64,000 bases of DNA from Hydrangea macrophylla. Lineage: Eukaryota > Streptophyta > Magnoliopsida > Cornales > Hydrangeaceae. The DNA is taken from positions 110,761,580-110,825,579 of the forward strand of contig CM066983.1 of the NCBI GenBank assembly GCA_033977485.1. The letters are read 5' to 3'. The position numbers and the translations under genes were made by a program. Below, one piece after another: positions 21,797 to 33,641 of the stretch. The notes below the pieces were generated by a model. It worked only from the letters and a program-made list of their open reading frames with translations. It was not told the DNA's origin and did not search any database. Position 1 is the stretch's first letter. Every line of letters begins with the position of its first letter.

Positions 21797-23869
21797 ATTA
21801 CCGCCGTTTTATTGAGCACTTTTTGAAGACTTCTTTACCTATGACCAAGTTGATGAGGAAAGGGATTACCTTTGAATGGAGTCAAGAATGTGAAGACAGT
21901 TTTTAGGAGTTGAAGTCAAGGTTGACAAGGGCACCTATTTTGACAATACCATCCAGAACCGAAGGATTTGTGATCTATAGTGACGCTTCGCATCAAGATT
22001 TGGGATGTGTGCTTATGCAAGGTGGCAAGGTGATTGCTTACACTTCTAGATAGCTAAAGACACACGAGGTAAATTATCCGACTCATGATCTTGAATTGGC
22101 CGTAGTAATTCATGCTTTGAAAATTTGGAGACATTACTTGTACGGGGAAAAGTGTGATATATTCACAGACCACAAGAGTTTGAAATACATTTTCACCCAA
22201 CGGGATTTGAATATGAGATAGAGAAGATGGTTAGAATTGATGAAGGATTATGATCTTTCGATAGAGTATCACCCGGGAAAGGCTAATGTGGTGGCCGACG
22301 CCCCAAGCCAAAAAATGACAAGGAACTTAGCCGACGAACTAACTCAATAAAAAGAATTGGTAAAGGAGATGGAACGATTAGAATTGGATGTAATTCCAGA
22401 GACTAGTGGTGGTTTAATGATGGCGATTATAGCACACTCAGATATTATTGATGAGATCAAGAAAGAGCAGTTTAACGATGTCTACTTATGATGCAAAATG
22501 AGATACGAGATACCTTTGGGAAAGCGACCTGGTTTTGTATTTAGAACAAGGAACGTTGAAACTGGAAAATCAATTATGTGTACCGAATGTGAAAGGCTTG
22601 AAAGAAAGGATTCTAGAAGAATCACATAGTACTCGATATTCAGTACATCCGGGAAGCAACAAAATGTATCAAAACTTGAGAAAAAATTTCTGGTGGAAGG
22701 GTATGAAGCGTGAAGTCGATAAGTTTGTATCTGAATGTTCGGCAAGTCAACAGATCAAAGTGGAGAGACAAGTACCTACGGGATTATTACAACCATTACC
22801 GGTGTCAGAATAAAAATGGGATGAGATTACAATGGACTTTGTTTTGGGATTTCCACGATCATTCAATAAGAATGATAAGATTTGGGTTATAGTTGACCGA
22901 TTAACCAAGTCAGCTCATTTTCTACCGATCCAGACGACTAAACTGTCCAAGTTAGTAGAATTGTATGTGAGAGAGATTGTAAGACTACATGGGGTACCAG
23001 CCGTGATCATATCGGACCGTGATAGTAGTTTTACGTCGAGGTGTTGGGGAAGTCTACAGACAGCTATGGGTATGGAGTTGAGTTTCAGTACTACATTTCA
23101 TCCTCAGACCGATGGACAGTCGGAGCGTATGATTCAGACATTAGAGGATATGTTACGATTATGTGTATTGGATTTTGGGGGTGATTGGGAGAAACACCTA
23201 CCATTGATTGAATTTGCGTATAACAACGGGTTTCAGTCAAGTATTGGTATGGCACCATATGAAGCTTTGTATAGGCGTAAATGTCGATTGTCGGTTTGTT
23301 GGACCGAGGTTGGAGAAAGGAAGTTACTAGGACCTGAGTTAATACAGGTGACTACTGAGAAGGTGAAGTTGATTCAGGAGCGACTTAAGGTAGCTCAGAG
23401 CCGTTATAAGAGCTATGCGGACTCTAAACTACGACCGATGAATTTTGAAGTTGGAGATTTCGTATACTTGTGAGCATCGCCTTTGAAAGGCATTATACGA
23501 TTTGGAAAGAGGGGAAAGCTCAATCCAAGATTCATAGGACCTTTAAAGATCCTAGAGAGGGTAGGTCCAATAGCTTACCGATTGGCATTGTCGTCAAAAT
23601 TACATGTACACAATGTATTTCACGTATCAATGTTGAGACGATGTATGACAGATGCGAATAAGATCATAGTGCCAGAACCGTTGCAAATTCAGAGAGACTT
23701 GACTTATGTGGAACAACCGGTAGAGATTCTAGATCGAAAGGAACAAGTCTTGAGAACTAAAACGACTCCGATGGTGAAGGTATTATGGCGTAGTCACACT
23801 GTTGAAGAGGCTACGTGGGAAAATGAAGAAGACATGAGGAATGAGTATCCGTACCTGTTCGACGTATGA
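21797..23869 (+). pseudogene. E2 RNase H, integrase and chromodomain-like end
   Basis: RNase H (about 21810-22320) has IYSDAS and FTDHKSL. Integrase follows: a degraded zinc-binding part (about 22600-22760, where one Cys of the CxxC pair is Ser), then the DDE core with MDFVLGFP, SDRDSSFTS and the SERMIQTLEDML stretch (22832-23300), and a GPL/RLALP-like basic region. The last part (about 23690-23866) has VKVLWRSHTVEEATWE, typical of the Tekay-type carboxyl chromodomain. Stops at 21904, 22051, 22219, 22348, 22489, 22811 and 23471 all fit single C-to-T changes, except that 22811 is ambiguous. The terminal stop is followed by the polypurine tract. Confidence 0.88.
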
Positions 23870-23899
23870 GGTATAAGTTTGGGGACAAACTTCCTTTTT

Positions 23900-23911
23900 G
23901 GAGGGAAGAGT
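23900..23911 (+). other. E2 polypurine tract
   Basis: GGAGGGAAGAGT lies immediately before the 3' LTR start TGTCACACCC. Confidence 0.75.
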
Positions 23912-26055
23912 TGTCACACCCGCTTCAGAATTTGCATACTTTTAAAATAAGACAGAGTGGTAACACGTGGAAATATTAATGTTTATTAATATTGAGTTGA
24001 GGTTGACTGTGAGTCAACTGTAAGGTGTTAGTGAGGACACGGGAACATGGCATTTCATGTTGCATTGGCACGATTAAATGACATTTATATGATTTAAATG
24101 TTATTTGATGTATCTGGTATTCTTGAAATAGTATATAAACTTGTGTAGGGTAAATTCTGGTAATTCCGATATTGTTATATGTCATTTAGAGAATTTTGGT
24201 GAGAATGTGAGTGTTACGTTAAATAAAAGGTAGGTTGTGTAGAGCTTCCACAGAATTTGTTTCGGACGTTATTTTTGGACCCAAACGAGACTTAGTCGAA
24301 AACTTTTGAAAATTATAATTTTCACTCGTAAAGGCATAAAATGGACGTGGGTGAAGTTTCAGGAATTTATTAGATGGTTGAGAAACTTGCGAGGGGGGGG
24401 GGGGGGGGGGGGGGGGTAAACACAATTTCTAAGAAGATTCTCTATAAATAGGTGAGGGTGAGAATTCATTTCTCACAAACTTCATATAATATCTAAAGAG
24501 GAGAGAGAAAAGGGAGACTTGGAGCCAACGGGCTTTGCGACGACGATCGGCGACCTTTTGTCCGTCAGATTTTCACCAAATTCAAGATTTGAACTCGTGG
24601 AGATAAGACCTACGTTTTGATACTACTTAGGCCATGTTTGGCTAATTTTTATAAAAAAGCTAATTTCTAGGAATTTGGGAAAAACATGTATAACCTTGTA
24701 GGAATCGTCTCAAATTCAAAATCCGACGATTAATTGGCCTCCTAGTCGATCCTTCAAAGTTTGGGGGAAATGGCTCGAGGTATGAAGTTCTAACTTGTGA
24801 AATATAGAGAAATACATGTTTTATATTTCGACGACAAAATTGAGATTCGAGCAAAATCCATGTGTTAATTGTAGGCCTGTTAATTATGCACGCTCTAAAT
24901 TGTGAAAATCATGTCTAAATTTACGCGAGCACGTTGAGTTGTCTATGTGGGTCAAAGGGGGGTATTATACAAATTCATGCCGGAGTAAGCTTCTCAATGT
25001 TTGAAAATTTTAGTAGCGACGGCTACTGTGCATGGTTTAAGGCTTGGACTTGCCAGGGCACTTGGGGGATGTAATGGTTGTAGGCTTGGACTAGTCATTG
25101 ACATCGCGGTTTAAGGCTTGGACTTGCCGCTACCGGATGAAGGCGTATTTTTCTCCCTAGCGACTATTTATGTGATTTATGAGATTAAAGCATGTTTTGT
25201 CATATATTGCATATGTTAGACTTGTACGCTTAGCATATAGCTGATCAGTGGAAATTTACTCCATTGCAGGTAAGAAGAAAGACAAGAAGAAGCGTGAGGA
25301 GTGAGGTCGAGAATCGCCGGGGAAATTACTTTGTTCATACTTTTGTTTTAAATCCTAAACATGTAGTCAGGATTTGGGAATTTTAAAATACGTTGTAATA
25401 GAATCTTGGGAGTTAGTTAGTGGTACTGTATCTTGTATTTGAATACCGTTACGATGTTTTAAATCGCTAATGTTTAGTTGTGGTTGTGTTGGTGTTGGAT
25501 TTGGAGAGCTTGAATTGTGTTATAATGTGCAGGGGCTGCCCAACAGGGGAGCAGTCGACTGAACCTTGGATCAGTCGACTGGATCCCGTGGGGTTTAGAC
25601 ACTGAAAGTGAATAGTATTAGAAGCAGTCAACTGAACCCTACATCAGTCGACTGGACACTGTGCTATTTTAGCTACTGATCCAAATAGTGACCAATTCAG
25701 TCGACTAGGTTCCTCGATCAGTCGACTGGACACCTGATGAGAAATGTGATTTTGTTTCTGCTAGAGGCAACAGTCGACTAGACCCCAGTCACAGTCGACT
25801 GAACGGACTGTCATTCTGTTTTAAACTTTCTGCTTTTGTCTTCAGTTGACCGGATCCCCGATCCAGTCGACTGGACCTCTGTTTTCAAAGCTGATTTCCT
25901 TTGGACATATTTCAATTGAACAAAACTTTTTATAACTCTAATTTTAATGGATTTTAATAATGTTTGCCGCTGCTATTTGACTTTAATGGAACTGGATAAG
26001 CCTTGATGGCATGCCACGTGTCCTATTTCCGCGCGTAGCGGGATGGGTCGTGACA
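23912..26055 (+). repeat. E2 3' LTR
   Basis: The 2144-bp LTR matches 2419-4532. It has a TATA box at 24442-24450 and a run of about 26 G residues at 24391-24416, where the 5' copy has a shorter, interrupted G-rich stretch. The CAGTCGACTG cluster is at about 25552-25876. The flank after it begins GAGAG. Several differences from the 5' LTR show E2 is older than E3, as the nesting requires. Confidence 0.9.
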
Positions 26056-28073
26056 GAGAGAGAGAGAGAAAATCACTTTTTCAAATGATCATGGAAAATA
26101 CTTTGTTAATAAATCTTTGCATTGAAAAGAATCCCTAAATGATCAAAGAAAATTCTGTGCCAAAACCACGGAGGAGTAGAGAATTGATTAGCTTTGCTTT
26201 AAGAATTTAAAGATGCTCTTGCTCAATCTTGAAAAGATAAACTTGGGACTTGAGGCTTGTTCACCATCACCTTCTCCCAAATGCCAAGCCTAAAAGATGA
26301 GCCAACAATCCAAAGCCATAACTTGATCCTTGATGGTAGCCAAATATTTTAAATGAACTTCTTCCTTCAAAAAATAAAAAATAAAAAAAAAACAAACAAA
26401 AAAAAAAAAAAAAAAGAAGAAGAAGAAAGAGCTCGCTAGGATGAAAACCTGAAAGGGCGCCTAGGCAAAAGTAAGAGCACAAAAAAAGAAGAAAATAAAA
26501 GAGAAAGGAAAAAGAAGAAGATGAAGGAGCTCGCTAAGATGAAAACCCGAAAGGGCGCCTAGGCAAAAGTTAGGGCAAAAAAATAAGATGCATGTTGACT
26601 TCAAAACTTGAATCCTAGCCAGTCAAAATCATAGAGAGGGTAAGAGATAGTGAGATAGAGAAAAGAAAGGAAAGAGAAAAGAAAAGGCAAAGAATAAATA
26701 AGATTGAGAATTTTTGGGCACTTCAAAGTAGATCATTGGCACACGAATTATTCTAAGGCTCTGTGTCATTCTAAACAAAGAAAATATATTGGAAATAAAA
26801 AGAGAGATTTGAAAGTATCAATTAGTCTCAAAGTTTTGTGAGAGGCTCAATGTCTAAATAAGCCTAAAACAAATGCAAAGATATCTTTGAAGAGTGATTT
26901 GGAAGATTGATATTGCTTTGAGAGTATGATGGAGTATGATTAAAACACGATATATTATGAGAGTTGTAAAGATTGACTGGCTAGTGAAAAGGTGAAAAGA
27001 ATCAACCGCCACAAAATATATATATAAATAATAAATAAATTAATAAAAGGGAGAAGTAGTTCATCTTTACATCATCTTGTTCAAAAGCTACCTCAAGGAA
27101 TCTGTTTCAGAAAATCTGCCTAGAAAGGGCATTCATTGAACCCAAATGAAAACATGGCTCAAAAAGCCCACCAATTCTTGAAGCCTTATTCTTTCAAAAC
27201 CTCCAGAGTTGATGAACTATGTTTCGACCTGATTCCCACTCGGGGATACGTAGGCAGCCTACCTGGTTCGATCGCCACCCTCGCCATCTGATGGCATCTT
27301 TCTTTCAGGCCTAGGCCGAACTACTTTGGACCTGATTCCCATTCAGGGATAATTAGGCAAACCTTCCAAGGTTCTCGGTCCATAACCATCTCTAAACCAT
27401 AAGCATCACCCTTTGTGCATTTGGTTTCCTTCCTTCAAACTAGGGGCAAACTTTTGTAAGTTTCCTAAAGCCACATATATATATATCGTCAAACCAGGGG
27501 CAAACTTTGTTTGCTGAATACCACATTTAATCCCAGGAGCAATGCCTCCAAGTCCTATTCAAACTAGGGGCAAACTTCATTTGCCAAAACCCTTCTATGT
27601 CAGAGGTAAATTCTCAAGTAGTCAGGTTTATTTTGAATGGATTGAAATAGAATGTCTTTTATTCTCTAAGCAAAAGCACTAATTTGAAGCACACTCTGGA
27701 TAGGCAAAGAATCAACAAACCCAAAAAGGGGGAATCTTCAAAATTTAGATTTGTCGGTGAAGTATTTCCATTATAAGATAATGAATAAATGAAAGATGGG
27801 ATGATACATTATTCACGAAGAAAGCACATTGATTCACAATAATACAGAGTTTGAGTCAGTCATCTTGTGTAAATGCTTTGTCAAGTTTGTCCTCCTTTGT
27901 TGAGTCAATAATGGTCTCAAATGTATGGGTTTAAGATAATGAATAAAGATTTGAAAGGTCTCCATGAGCATCCCAAGGGCAATACAAGCAGGAGTCTTAA
28001 ACACTATTACAACACAATGCTAAAGTGGAAATATGAAGGGTGCAAAACTAGGGACATAGGTGGCTTCCCTCTT

Positions 28074-28076
28074 TAA

Positions 28077-28114
<38 letters not shown>

Positions 28115-28130
28115 TAATAATAGTAATAAA
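28074..28130 (+). repeat. AAT microsatellite
   Basis: About 15 mostly perfect AAT/ATA units lie within the E1 3' region. The frames across it (Ile-rich on plus, Leu-rich on minus) are artefacts. Confidence 0.85.
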
Positions 28131-28175
28131 AAACAAAAAATTCCAAAGGTCCGCAGATGCAGGAAATCATTTTCT

Positions 28176-28560
28176 ACAAAGCCCACTTTCGTGGCAATTA
28201 TCTTCAAAAGCCCATTCATATGGTACCCACCATCATAAGCCCACTTTCGTGGCAACCCCATCATAAGCCCATTCATATGGCACCCTCTCATCAAAAGCCC
28301 ACTTTTGTGGTAACCACCATCATAAGCCCACTTTCATGGCAACCCCATCATAAGCCCATTCATATGGCACCCTCTCATCAAAAGCCCACTTTTGTGATAA
28401 TCACCATCATAAGCCCATTTATATGCCAACCTTATCCATGTAAGCCCACCCTGGTGGCACTCTTTTAGCCAAGCCAACGCTCATGGCAAGTTAATTCACA
28501 TAAGGCTAATTCGTGGCAAACACACCTCATAAGCCTACTTCTGTGGCAAATCCACACTAG
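28176..28560 (+). repeat. Degenerate AAGCCCA..GTGGCA array in E1
   Basis: A unit of about 25-28 bases, with AAGCCCA, then TTTCGTGGCA or TTCATATGGCA, repeats more than ten times with drift. A paired higher-order pattern (about 70-90 bases) is visible at 28230-28410. Similar GCCCACT..GTGGCA units occur in E3 near 14695 and 14838. Confidence 0.75.
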
Positions 28561-28959
28561 TGACGAGCTCATCCAAATGAGCCCATTTCGGTGTCAAGGC
28601 TCCTAACACAAATCATTAGCATCATCATCAACGTCATCACCATCATCATCATCATCAAGTATTTGAGCCTTATTTGGCTCCTTTGAGTTCATGAAATCGC
28701 ATGACTCTGTGTTTGTAAAAAATAAATTTTTGAGTCCATGTGACTCTATGTTTGGGAAATATAAATTCTTTAAGTCTGCGCGACTCCCGATCTTTGAAAT
28801 AAAAAAATGAATTTTAAGTCTGCGCGACTCATGGTTTTGAAAATAGAAAATGAATTGTTAAGACTGCATGACTGCTCTGAATTTAAAATAATAAAAAAAA
28901 TTACCCTTACAATACCGAGCGAATATGGGATCATTGAATCTGGAACGATTCAGACTTTT

Positions 28960-30027
28960 CAGCACATTTCCTGATTCGGCACCAGAGTCTAAGACACAAA
29001 GCGCATCTCAGTCGATCAGATGATCCTCAAAAGACACCGGAGTATAAGACGCAAAGCGCATCTCAGTCTTTCAACACATTTCCTGATTCGGCACCGGAGT
29101 ATAAGACGCAAAGCGCATCTCAGTCGATCAGATGATCCTCAAAAGACACCAGAGTATAAGACGCAAAGCGCATCTCAGTCTTTCAGTACATTTCCTGATT
29201 CGGCACCGGAGTATAAGACGCAAAGCGCATCTCAGTCGATCAGATGATCCTCAAAAGACACCGGAGTATAAGACGCAAAGCGCATCTCAGTCTTTCAACA
29301 CATTTCCTGATTCGGCACCGGAGTCCAAGACGCAAAGCGCATCTCAGTCGATCAAATGATCCTCAAAAGACACTAGAGTATAAGAAACAAAGCGCATCTC
29401 AGTCTTTCAGCACATTTCCTGATTCGGCACTGGAGTATAAGACGCAAAGCGCATCTTAGTTGATCAGATAATCCTCAAAAGACACCGGAGTATAAGACGC
29501 AAAGTGCATCTCAGTCTTTCAGCATATTTCCTGATTTGGCACCGGAGTATAAGATGCAAAGCGCATCTCAGTCGATTAGATGATCCTCAAAAGACATCGG
29601 AGTATAAGACGCAAAGCGCATCTGAGTCTTTCAGCACATTTCCTGATTCGGCACCGTAGTCTAAGACGCAAAGGGCATCTCAGTCGATAAGATGATCTAT
29701 CCAAAAGACACCGGAGTATAAGACGCAAAGCGCATCTTAGTCTTTCAACACATCTCCTGATTCGGCACCGGAGTATAAGACGCAAAGCGCATCTCAGTCG
29801 ATCAGATGATCCTCAAAAGACACCGGAGTATAAGGCGCAAAGTGCATCTCAGTTTTTCAGCACATTTCCTGATTCGGCACCAGAGTCTAAGACGCAAAGT
29901 GCATCTCAGTCGATCAGATGATCCTCATAAGACACCGGAGTATAAGACGTAAAGCGCATCTCAGTCTTTCAGTATACTTCCTGATTTGGCACCGGAGTAT
30001 AAGACGCAAAGCGCATCTCAGTCGATC
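28960..30027 (+). repeat. 112-bp dimeric tandem array in E1
   Basis: About nine copies of a 112-bp unit are present. Each unit is two related 56-bp halves sharing GGAGTATAAGACGC and AAAGCGCATCTCAGT, one ending in GATCAGATGATCC and the other in a CACATTTCCTGATTCGG tail. The period is visible as equal spacing near 29020, 29132 and 29244. Because 112 is not a multiple of three, the repeated frames on both strands are by-products. It is of the size and arrangement of young satellite DNA. Confidence 0.9.
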
Positions 30028-30259
30028 AATATTCTCATAAAAAATGACAGTCGCGACTTTCCCAAGATAGGACGTCATCAGTATAGAATAATTTCAAGAC
30101 AAAAGGTACGTTTTGCCACTATAAGGAGTAGCATTGTCCTAAGTCATTGAACCTGAGAACATGGGGCATAAATTTGCTTGAGCACGTGCACCACGATAGG
30201 ATAGATGCATTCATCTGTATGCTTATTTGTGATTACGTGTGTTTGATCCCTTACCCAAA

Positions 30260-30294
30260 CTACGTCCTGGTCTGATTCCTCCAAGGAAACGTAG
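30260..30294 (+). other. Stem-loop motif before the E1 polypurine tract
   Basis: CTACGT (30260-30265) and ACGTAG (30289-30294) enclose a 23-base loop with TGGTCTGATT, matching 15093-15127 in E3 in sequence, position and spacing. Confidence 0.5.
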
Positions 30295-30450
30295 GCAACT
30301 CATCGTTGAGCATGACCAGCACCGACCTTCTTCGTAAATGTTTTTGCAACGCATTTTGTTTTTACCTAAGTTCAATAGCCTGGTCAAAGGCCTGTCTTCA
30401 CACACGCTTCGACATTCACTTGTGATACGCGTTGCTTCACAAGCTTTGCC

Positions 30451-30464
30451 AAAGAGGGGCAAAC
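30451..30464 (+). other. E1 polypurine tract
   Basis: AAAGAGGGGCAAAC is identical to the E3 tract and directly precedes an LTR start, TATAGACACCCC. Confidence 0.85.
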
Positions 30465-30530
30465 TATAGACACCCCAATTTTGACTGAGCTATTAAACTT
30501 AGGGAGATTTACCTCTGGAGAACAATGATG
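30465..30530 (+). repeat. E1 3' LTR, truncated
   Basis: The first 65 or so bases align with the E3 LTR start (TAGACACCCC, the TTTAGGAGA-like stretch, AACAATGAT). Similarity stops near 30530, where unrelated LTR-like sequence begins. The rest of the LTR was not found in the window. Confidence 0.65.
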
Positions 30531-31295
30531 AATATGTCTCGTCGGAATCAAGACTCTTATAAGCAATCTGATTCTATTCCAAGAAGAATCTCAGTCCAAA
30601 ATTACCCTTTTCAGCCAAAAATACCAAAATTTTCATTTACCTATCACCTTGTGGACTATGAGTTTTTAACACGTATAGAAACACGACATTGTCCTCGAAT
30701 TCTTCTATTCATTGGACTTTCGTCTTTATCAGATTCTTCTTCTTTGTCTCCCTTATTACTCCCAACTAATGAATCATTTCCCCGGTATTCATTGATTACC
30801 ACATAATCATATAACATATAAGCACATAAATATGTAAGCGCAACGATTTTCATATAATTGACATGCAACTCACAATTTCAAACATCTCCATGACTTCTAA
30901 GTATGAATAATCAATACAATAAGATATTCTCATAGCTCCTAAGCATACATTGTTATCTTTAACATCATTGAAGCCTTGAACATAGTTAAACACAACCATT
31001 CTTTAGTGTAGAAAATTCACCTTAGCAAGATCCACCCAAATTAAACCAAGAAGTATAGAATTTCTCCAAATCCTAGCCCAAACTTCACTCCGGAGAAATT
31101 CCTACAAGAATTCGGCAACCGCGTGTCACCGATTAGCGTAAGCTACCAAAATTACAATGATTAAAATGTAAATTAAAGGTGTAGAAACGATCGTCTCACC
31201 TCCACGAGTTCGAATACGACTTCGATTCACGAATTGGGCGAATGGCACCGACGGAACGGCGGAAAATGACATTGGAGACGTGTTCCTTGTTTATA

Positions 31296-31345
<50 letters not shown>

Positions 31346-31948
31346 TCCCTCTCTCTTTCCTTAGATTTGCTGTAAATGAGAACCTCTCACTCTTCCTTGA
31401 CACATACACACATGCACAAGCATGAAGTGTCAAAGTCTCACTTTTCCCACTTTGCATTTACACCCCCAAAGTTTCTTAAGATCTTATTATGAAATCCCCA
31501 AACATTCCATTAACTATCCAATTATTTAAATGAGTATTTTTCTAAGTCCCGTATGGGTCCCAACATGGGTCCTAAATATTTTGTGAAGTTGCTATCGCAC
31601 CTACTAATTATGAATCCTTTAAGTTATACCCTTATTTGAGTATCCAAACTAATACTAATTGCTAACACATATATCATCATATAATATGAAATCATGTAAA
31701 CAAATAGTCATTTAAGCATATAAATGCATTTAATCATGTAAAATGCAGATATTATTATTCGGCCCTTCACTGGGTCCCGCTCCAGTACCTGTCCCATCTC
31801 ATTGGGGACTTTTCCAGATAGTGTCCTTCTCTAAACACTTTTCCACGGGCGAGTCCAAGCCTCCCCTTAATCCATTTTATACACTAATTATATTAATTAA
31901 TACATATAAAAATGATAATTACCCATTTTTCCCGGGTACGGGTGTTAC
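30530..31948 (-). mobile_element. Minus-strand gypsy-type LTR, probably solo
   Basis: Read on the minus strand, it starts TGTAACACCCGTACCC at 31948 and resembles the Tekay-type LTR layout: a CT/GA-rich leader (CT run at about 31300-31345) and an AACTCGTGGA stretch near 31195 shared with E2. No polypurine tract or internal domain adjoins it. Its far end near 30530 is approximate and no duplication could be found. The small frames in it, such as 30525-30806, show no domain. Confidence 0.5.
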
Positions 31949-31957
31949 AGTCAAGCT

Positions 31958-33080
31958 CTATGGAAACAAAAGTTCAAGAAGGTTATCACATTACCACTCC
32001 TCCATCGTCGAAAGATCATAAGTATGATCATTGGAAGAGGAGAATAGAAATTTATTTTATATCACTTAACATAAATCTTTGGAAGATTATCAATATGGTT
32101 TTTCTTCTAAGCTAAAGATTGAATGGAATAAAAGTGATCAAAATACCTTTCTATTAAATCTTAGAGCTATGAAAATTCTACATAATTCTTTAGATAATAT
32201 TTCATATAGTATAAATCGTTTATGCTCTAGTGCACATGAAATTTGGTTTTGTTTAGTAAACTTTCATATTACTACTAACCAAATTTGTGAAGAGGAAAAA
32301 GTGTGTCTATTTGCAAACGAAGACGGTGAGAATCAAAAAATGGCAAAAGGGGCCACTTGGGATGATGATTACTCATCCAATGACGACTCATGTGACTAAG
32401 AAGGTGCACAAGAAAATATGGTAAACTCTAATCGAACCTCTATTGTTGAATCTCCTAACTAAAATGAACTTCAATGTGCATTTGAGGAGTTACACGAGGA
32501 GTTTGAAAATTTGGGAATCAAATATATTTTTCTTAAAATGAACTTTTCAATGCTTTCAAATGAGTTAAATATTTTGAAATCCCAAAATGAATTTTTGAAG
32601 ATTGAAAATGAAAAACATGCTTCAAGAGCACAATCTTCAAATGAGATTGAAAAAGAAAACTTTGAATTGAGAAGGCAATTGAATGATTTAAAATCTCAAA
32701 ATGAAATTTTGAGAAAGGAAAAAATTATTTCAACCAATCAACCTTCAAGTGAATTTATTGAAAAAGAAAATGTTGAATTGAGAAAGAAGGTGGATGATTT
32801 GACAAAAAACTTTGGCCAAATTTACGTAAGGTGAACAAAATTTGAATATGCTTTTGGGAAAACAAAAATGTGTTTTTGATAAGGCCAGTTTGGGATTTAA
32901 TCCCACATATAAGGAATAGAAGTACAAAAGCTACTTTGTAAAGTCCTCATCGTCTACTTCAAATTCTCAAAATTCTCACAAGAATTTCTATGTTAAGGCA
33001 TCAATCTCAAATAAGACCCTTTCCATGTAACTTGTCATTATTGCATGAAAAATGAGCATGTTAATTATAAATGTTCATTT
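31958..33080 (+). pseudogene. Sirevirus-like gag remnant
   Basis: Three frames make up the gag. An amino part (31958-32115) has YDHWKRRIEIYF, like the W-containing start of copia gags. A UBN2-type middle follows (32079-32399). Then comes a Lys/Glu/Asn-rich coiled coil with repeated LKSQNE (32511-32834) and a CCHC knuckle, CHYCMKNEHVNYKC, at 33033-33074. Frame changes and stops separate them. Gag would bind RNA and assemble particles; this copy is broken. Confidence 0.7.
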
Positions 33081-33460
33081 TGAAAGAAAATTAACATGGT
33101 TTGGGTTGTGAAAGGATCTACCTCCTTGGCAAATGTTGCATCCAAGATGCGCTTGGACAATGGTTAAATCTTTTACCTTAAGCCTAGTAGGAGTATGATG
33201 GATTAATTTGTTTTGATTGTGAAATCATGCGTGTTTTTCAAATAACATGTTGTTTTAATGTTCATAGTAATTCCATCCTCCTAAGGAGATAATGCATAAT
33301 TTTGATCTTAAAATTGGTATTTATTCATGTATGCATATGTTGAGGGGTAACATATTACTATGTTCACTTGATTCATTTTGGTATTTTGTTACCTCCATGA
33401 CGTGTTTGCTTATCTTGAGGGGGAACTTTTAGTTCAAACCCTCAATCTTTTGTTGTTGTC

Positions 33461-33641
33461 AAAAAGGGGAAAAATGATAGAGATCTTTAAAATGAGAAAA
33501 TGATTAATTGAAATTTTCAAGAAAGTTATCATTCTTAGACTCATTTTTGTTACTTTGAATGATAACATGAAAATGACTCTTATTGTGCTTTAATTGCTAT
33601 ATCTCTATTGCATGTTTTGACATCATCAAAAAGAGGGAAAT
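33461..33641 (+). other. Two polypurine tracts of the Sirevirus-like relic
   Basis: AAAAAGGGGAAAAATGA at 33461-33477 and AAAAAGAGGGAAAT at 33628-33641 have similar upstream context (TTGTC or CATCATC). Multiple tracts are a known trait of Sireviruses. The second one abuts the LTR start. Confidence 0.6.

Larger units (their letters stand above)
2413..26055 (+). mobile_element. E2: Tekay/Del-type Ty3/gypsy chromovirus, interrupted
   Basis: This is a complete but dead element. It has LTRs of about 2.1 kb bounded by TGTCAC and GTGACA, a tRNA-Met-type primer site, gag with CCHC knuckles, DSG protease, reverse transcriptase with FIDD, RNase H, integrase, and a carboxyl chromodomain-like end. Gag is interrupted by E3 at 5585-18582 and pol by a solo LTR at 20182-21796. 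The target duplication is GAGAG (2408-2412 and 26056-26060), with an extra run of TG between the left copy and the LTR start, best explained by slippage. At least a dozen in-frame stops and one or more frameshifts disable it. Its host is E1. Confidence 0.9.
26056..30464 (+). mobile_element. E1 right part: repeat-rich 3' region
   Basis: E1 resumes after E2. The opening (26080-26160) aligns with E3 at about 11900-11980. It then has two GCTCGCTAGG..CCTAGGCAAAAG motifs (26430, 26524), decayed stem-loop motifs (27217-27253, about 27310-27365), three AGGGGCAAAC repeats, an AAT microsatellite, a GCCCA repeat array, a large 112-bp array and the polypurine tract. No coding domain is visible in 26056-28070; the small frames are low-complexity or antisense. 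Confidence 0.78.

Noticed and set aside
29020..29785. Several overlapping 70-75-residue frames on both strands
   Set aside because: They are by-products of the 112-bp tandem array in E1, recur with its period and lie in different frames because 112 is not a multiple of three.
28960..30027. CRISPR-like regular array
   Set aside because: The repeats are contiguous halves of a dimer with no variable spacers, and the window is plant nuclear DNA.
32745..32927. Minus-strand frame opposite the coiled-coil gag
   Set aside because: Shadow of the Sirevirus-like gag coding strand.
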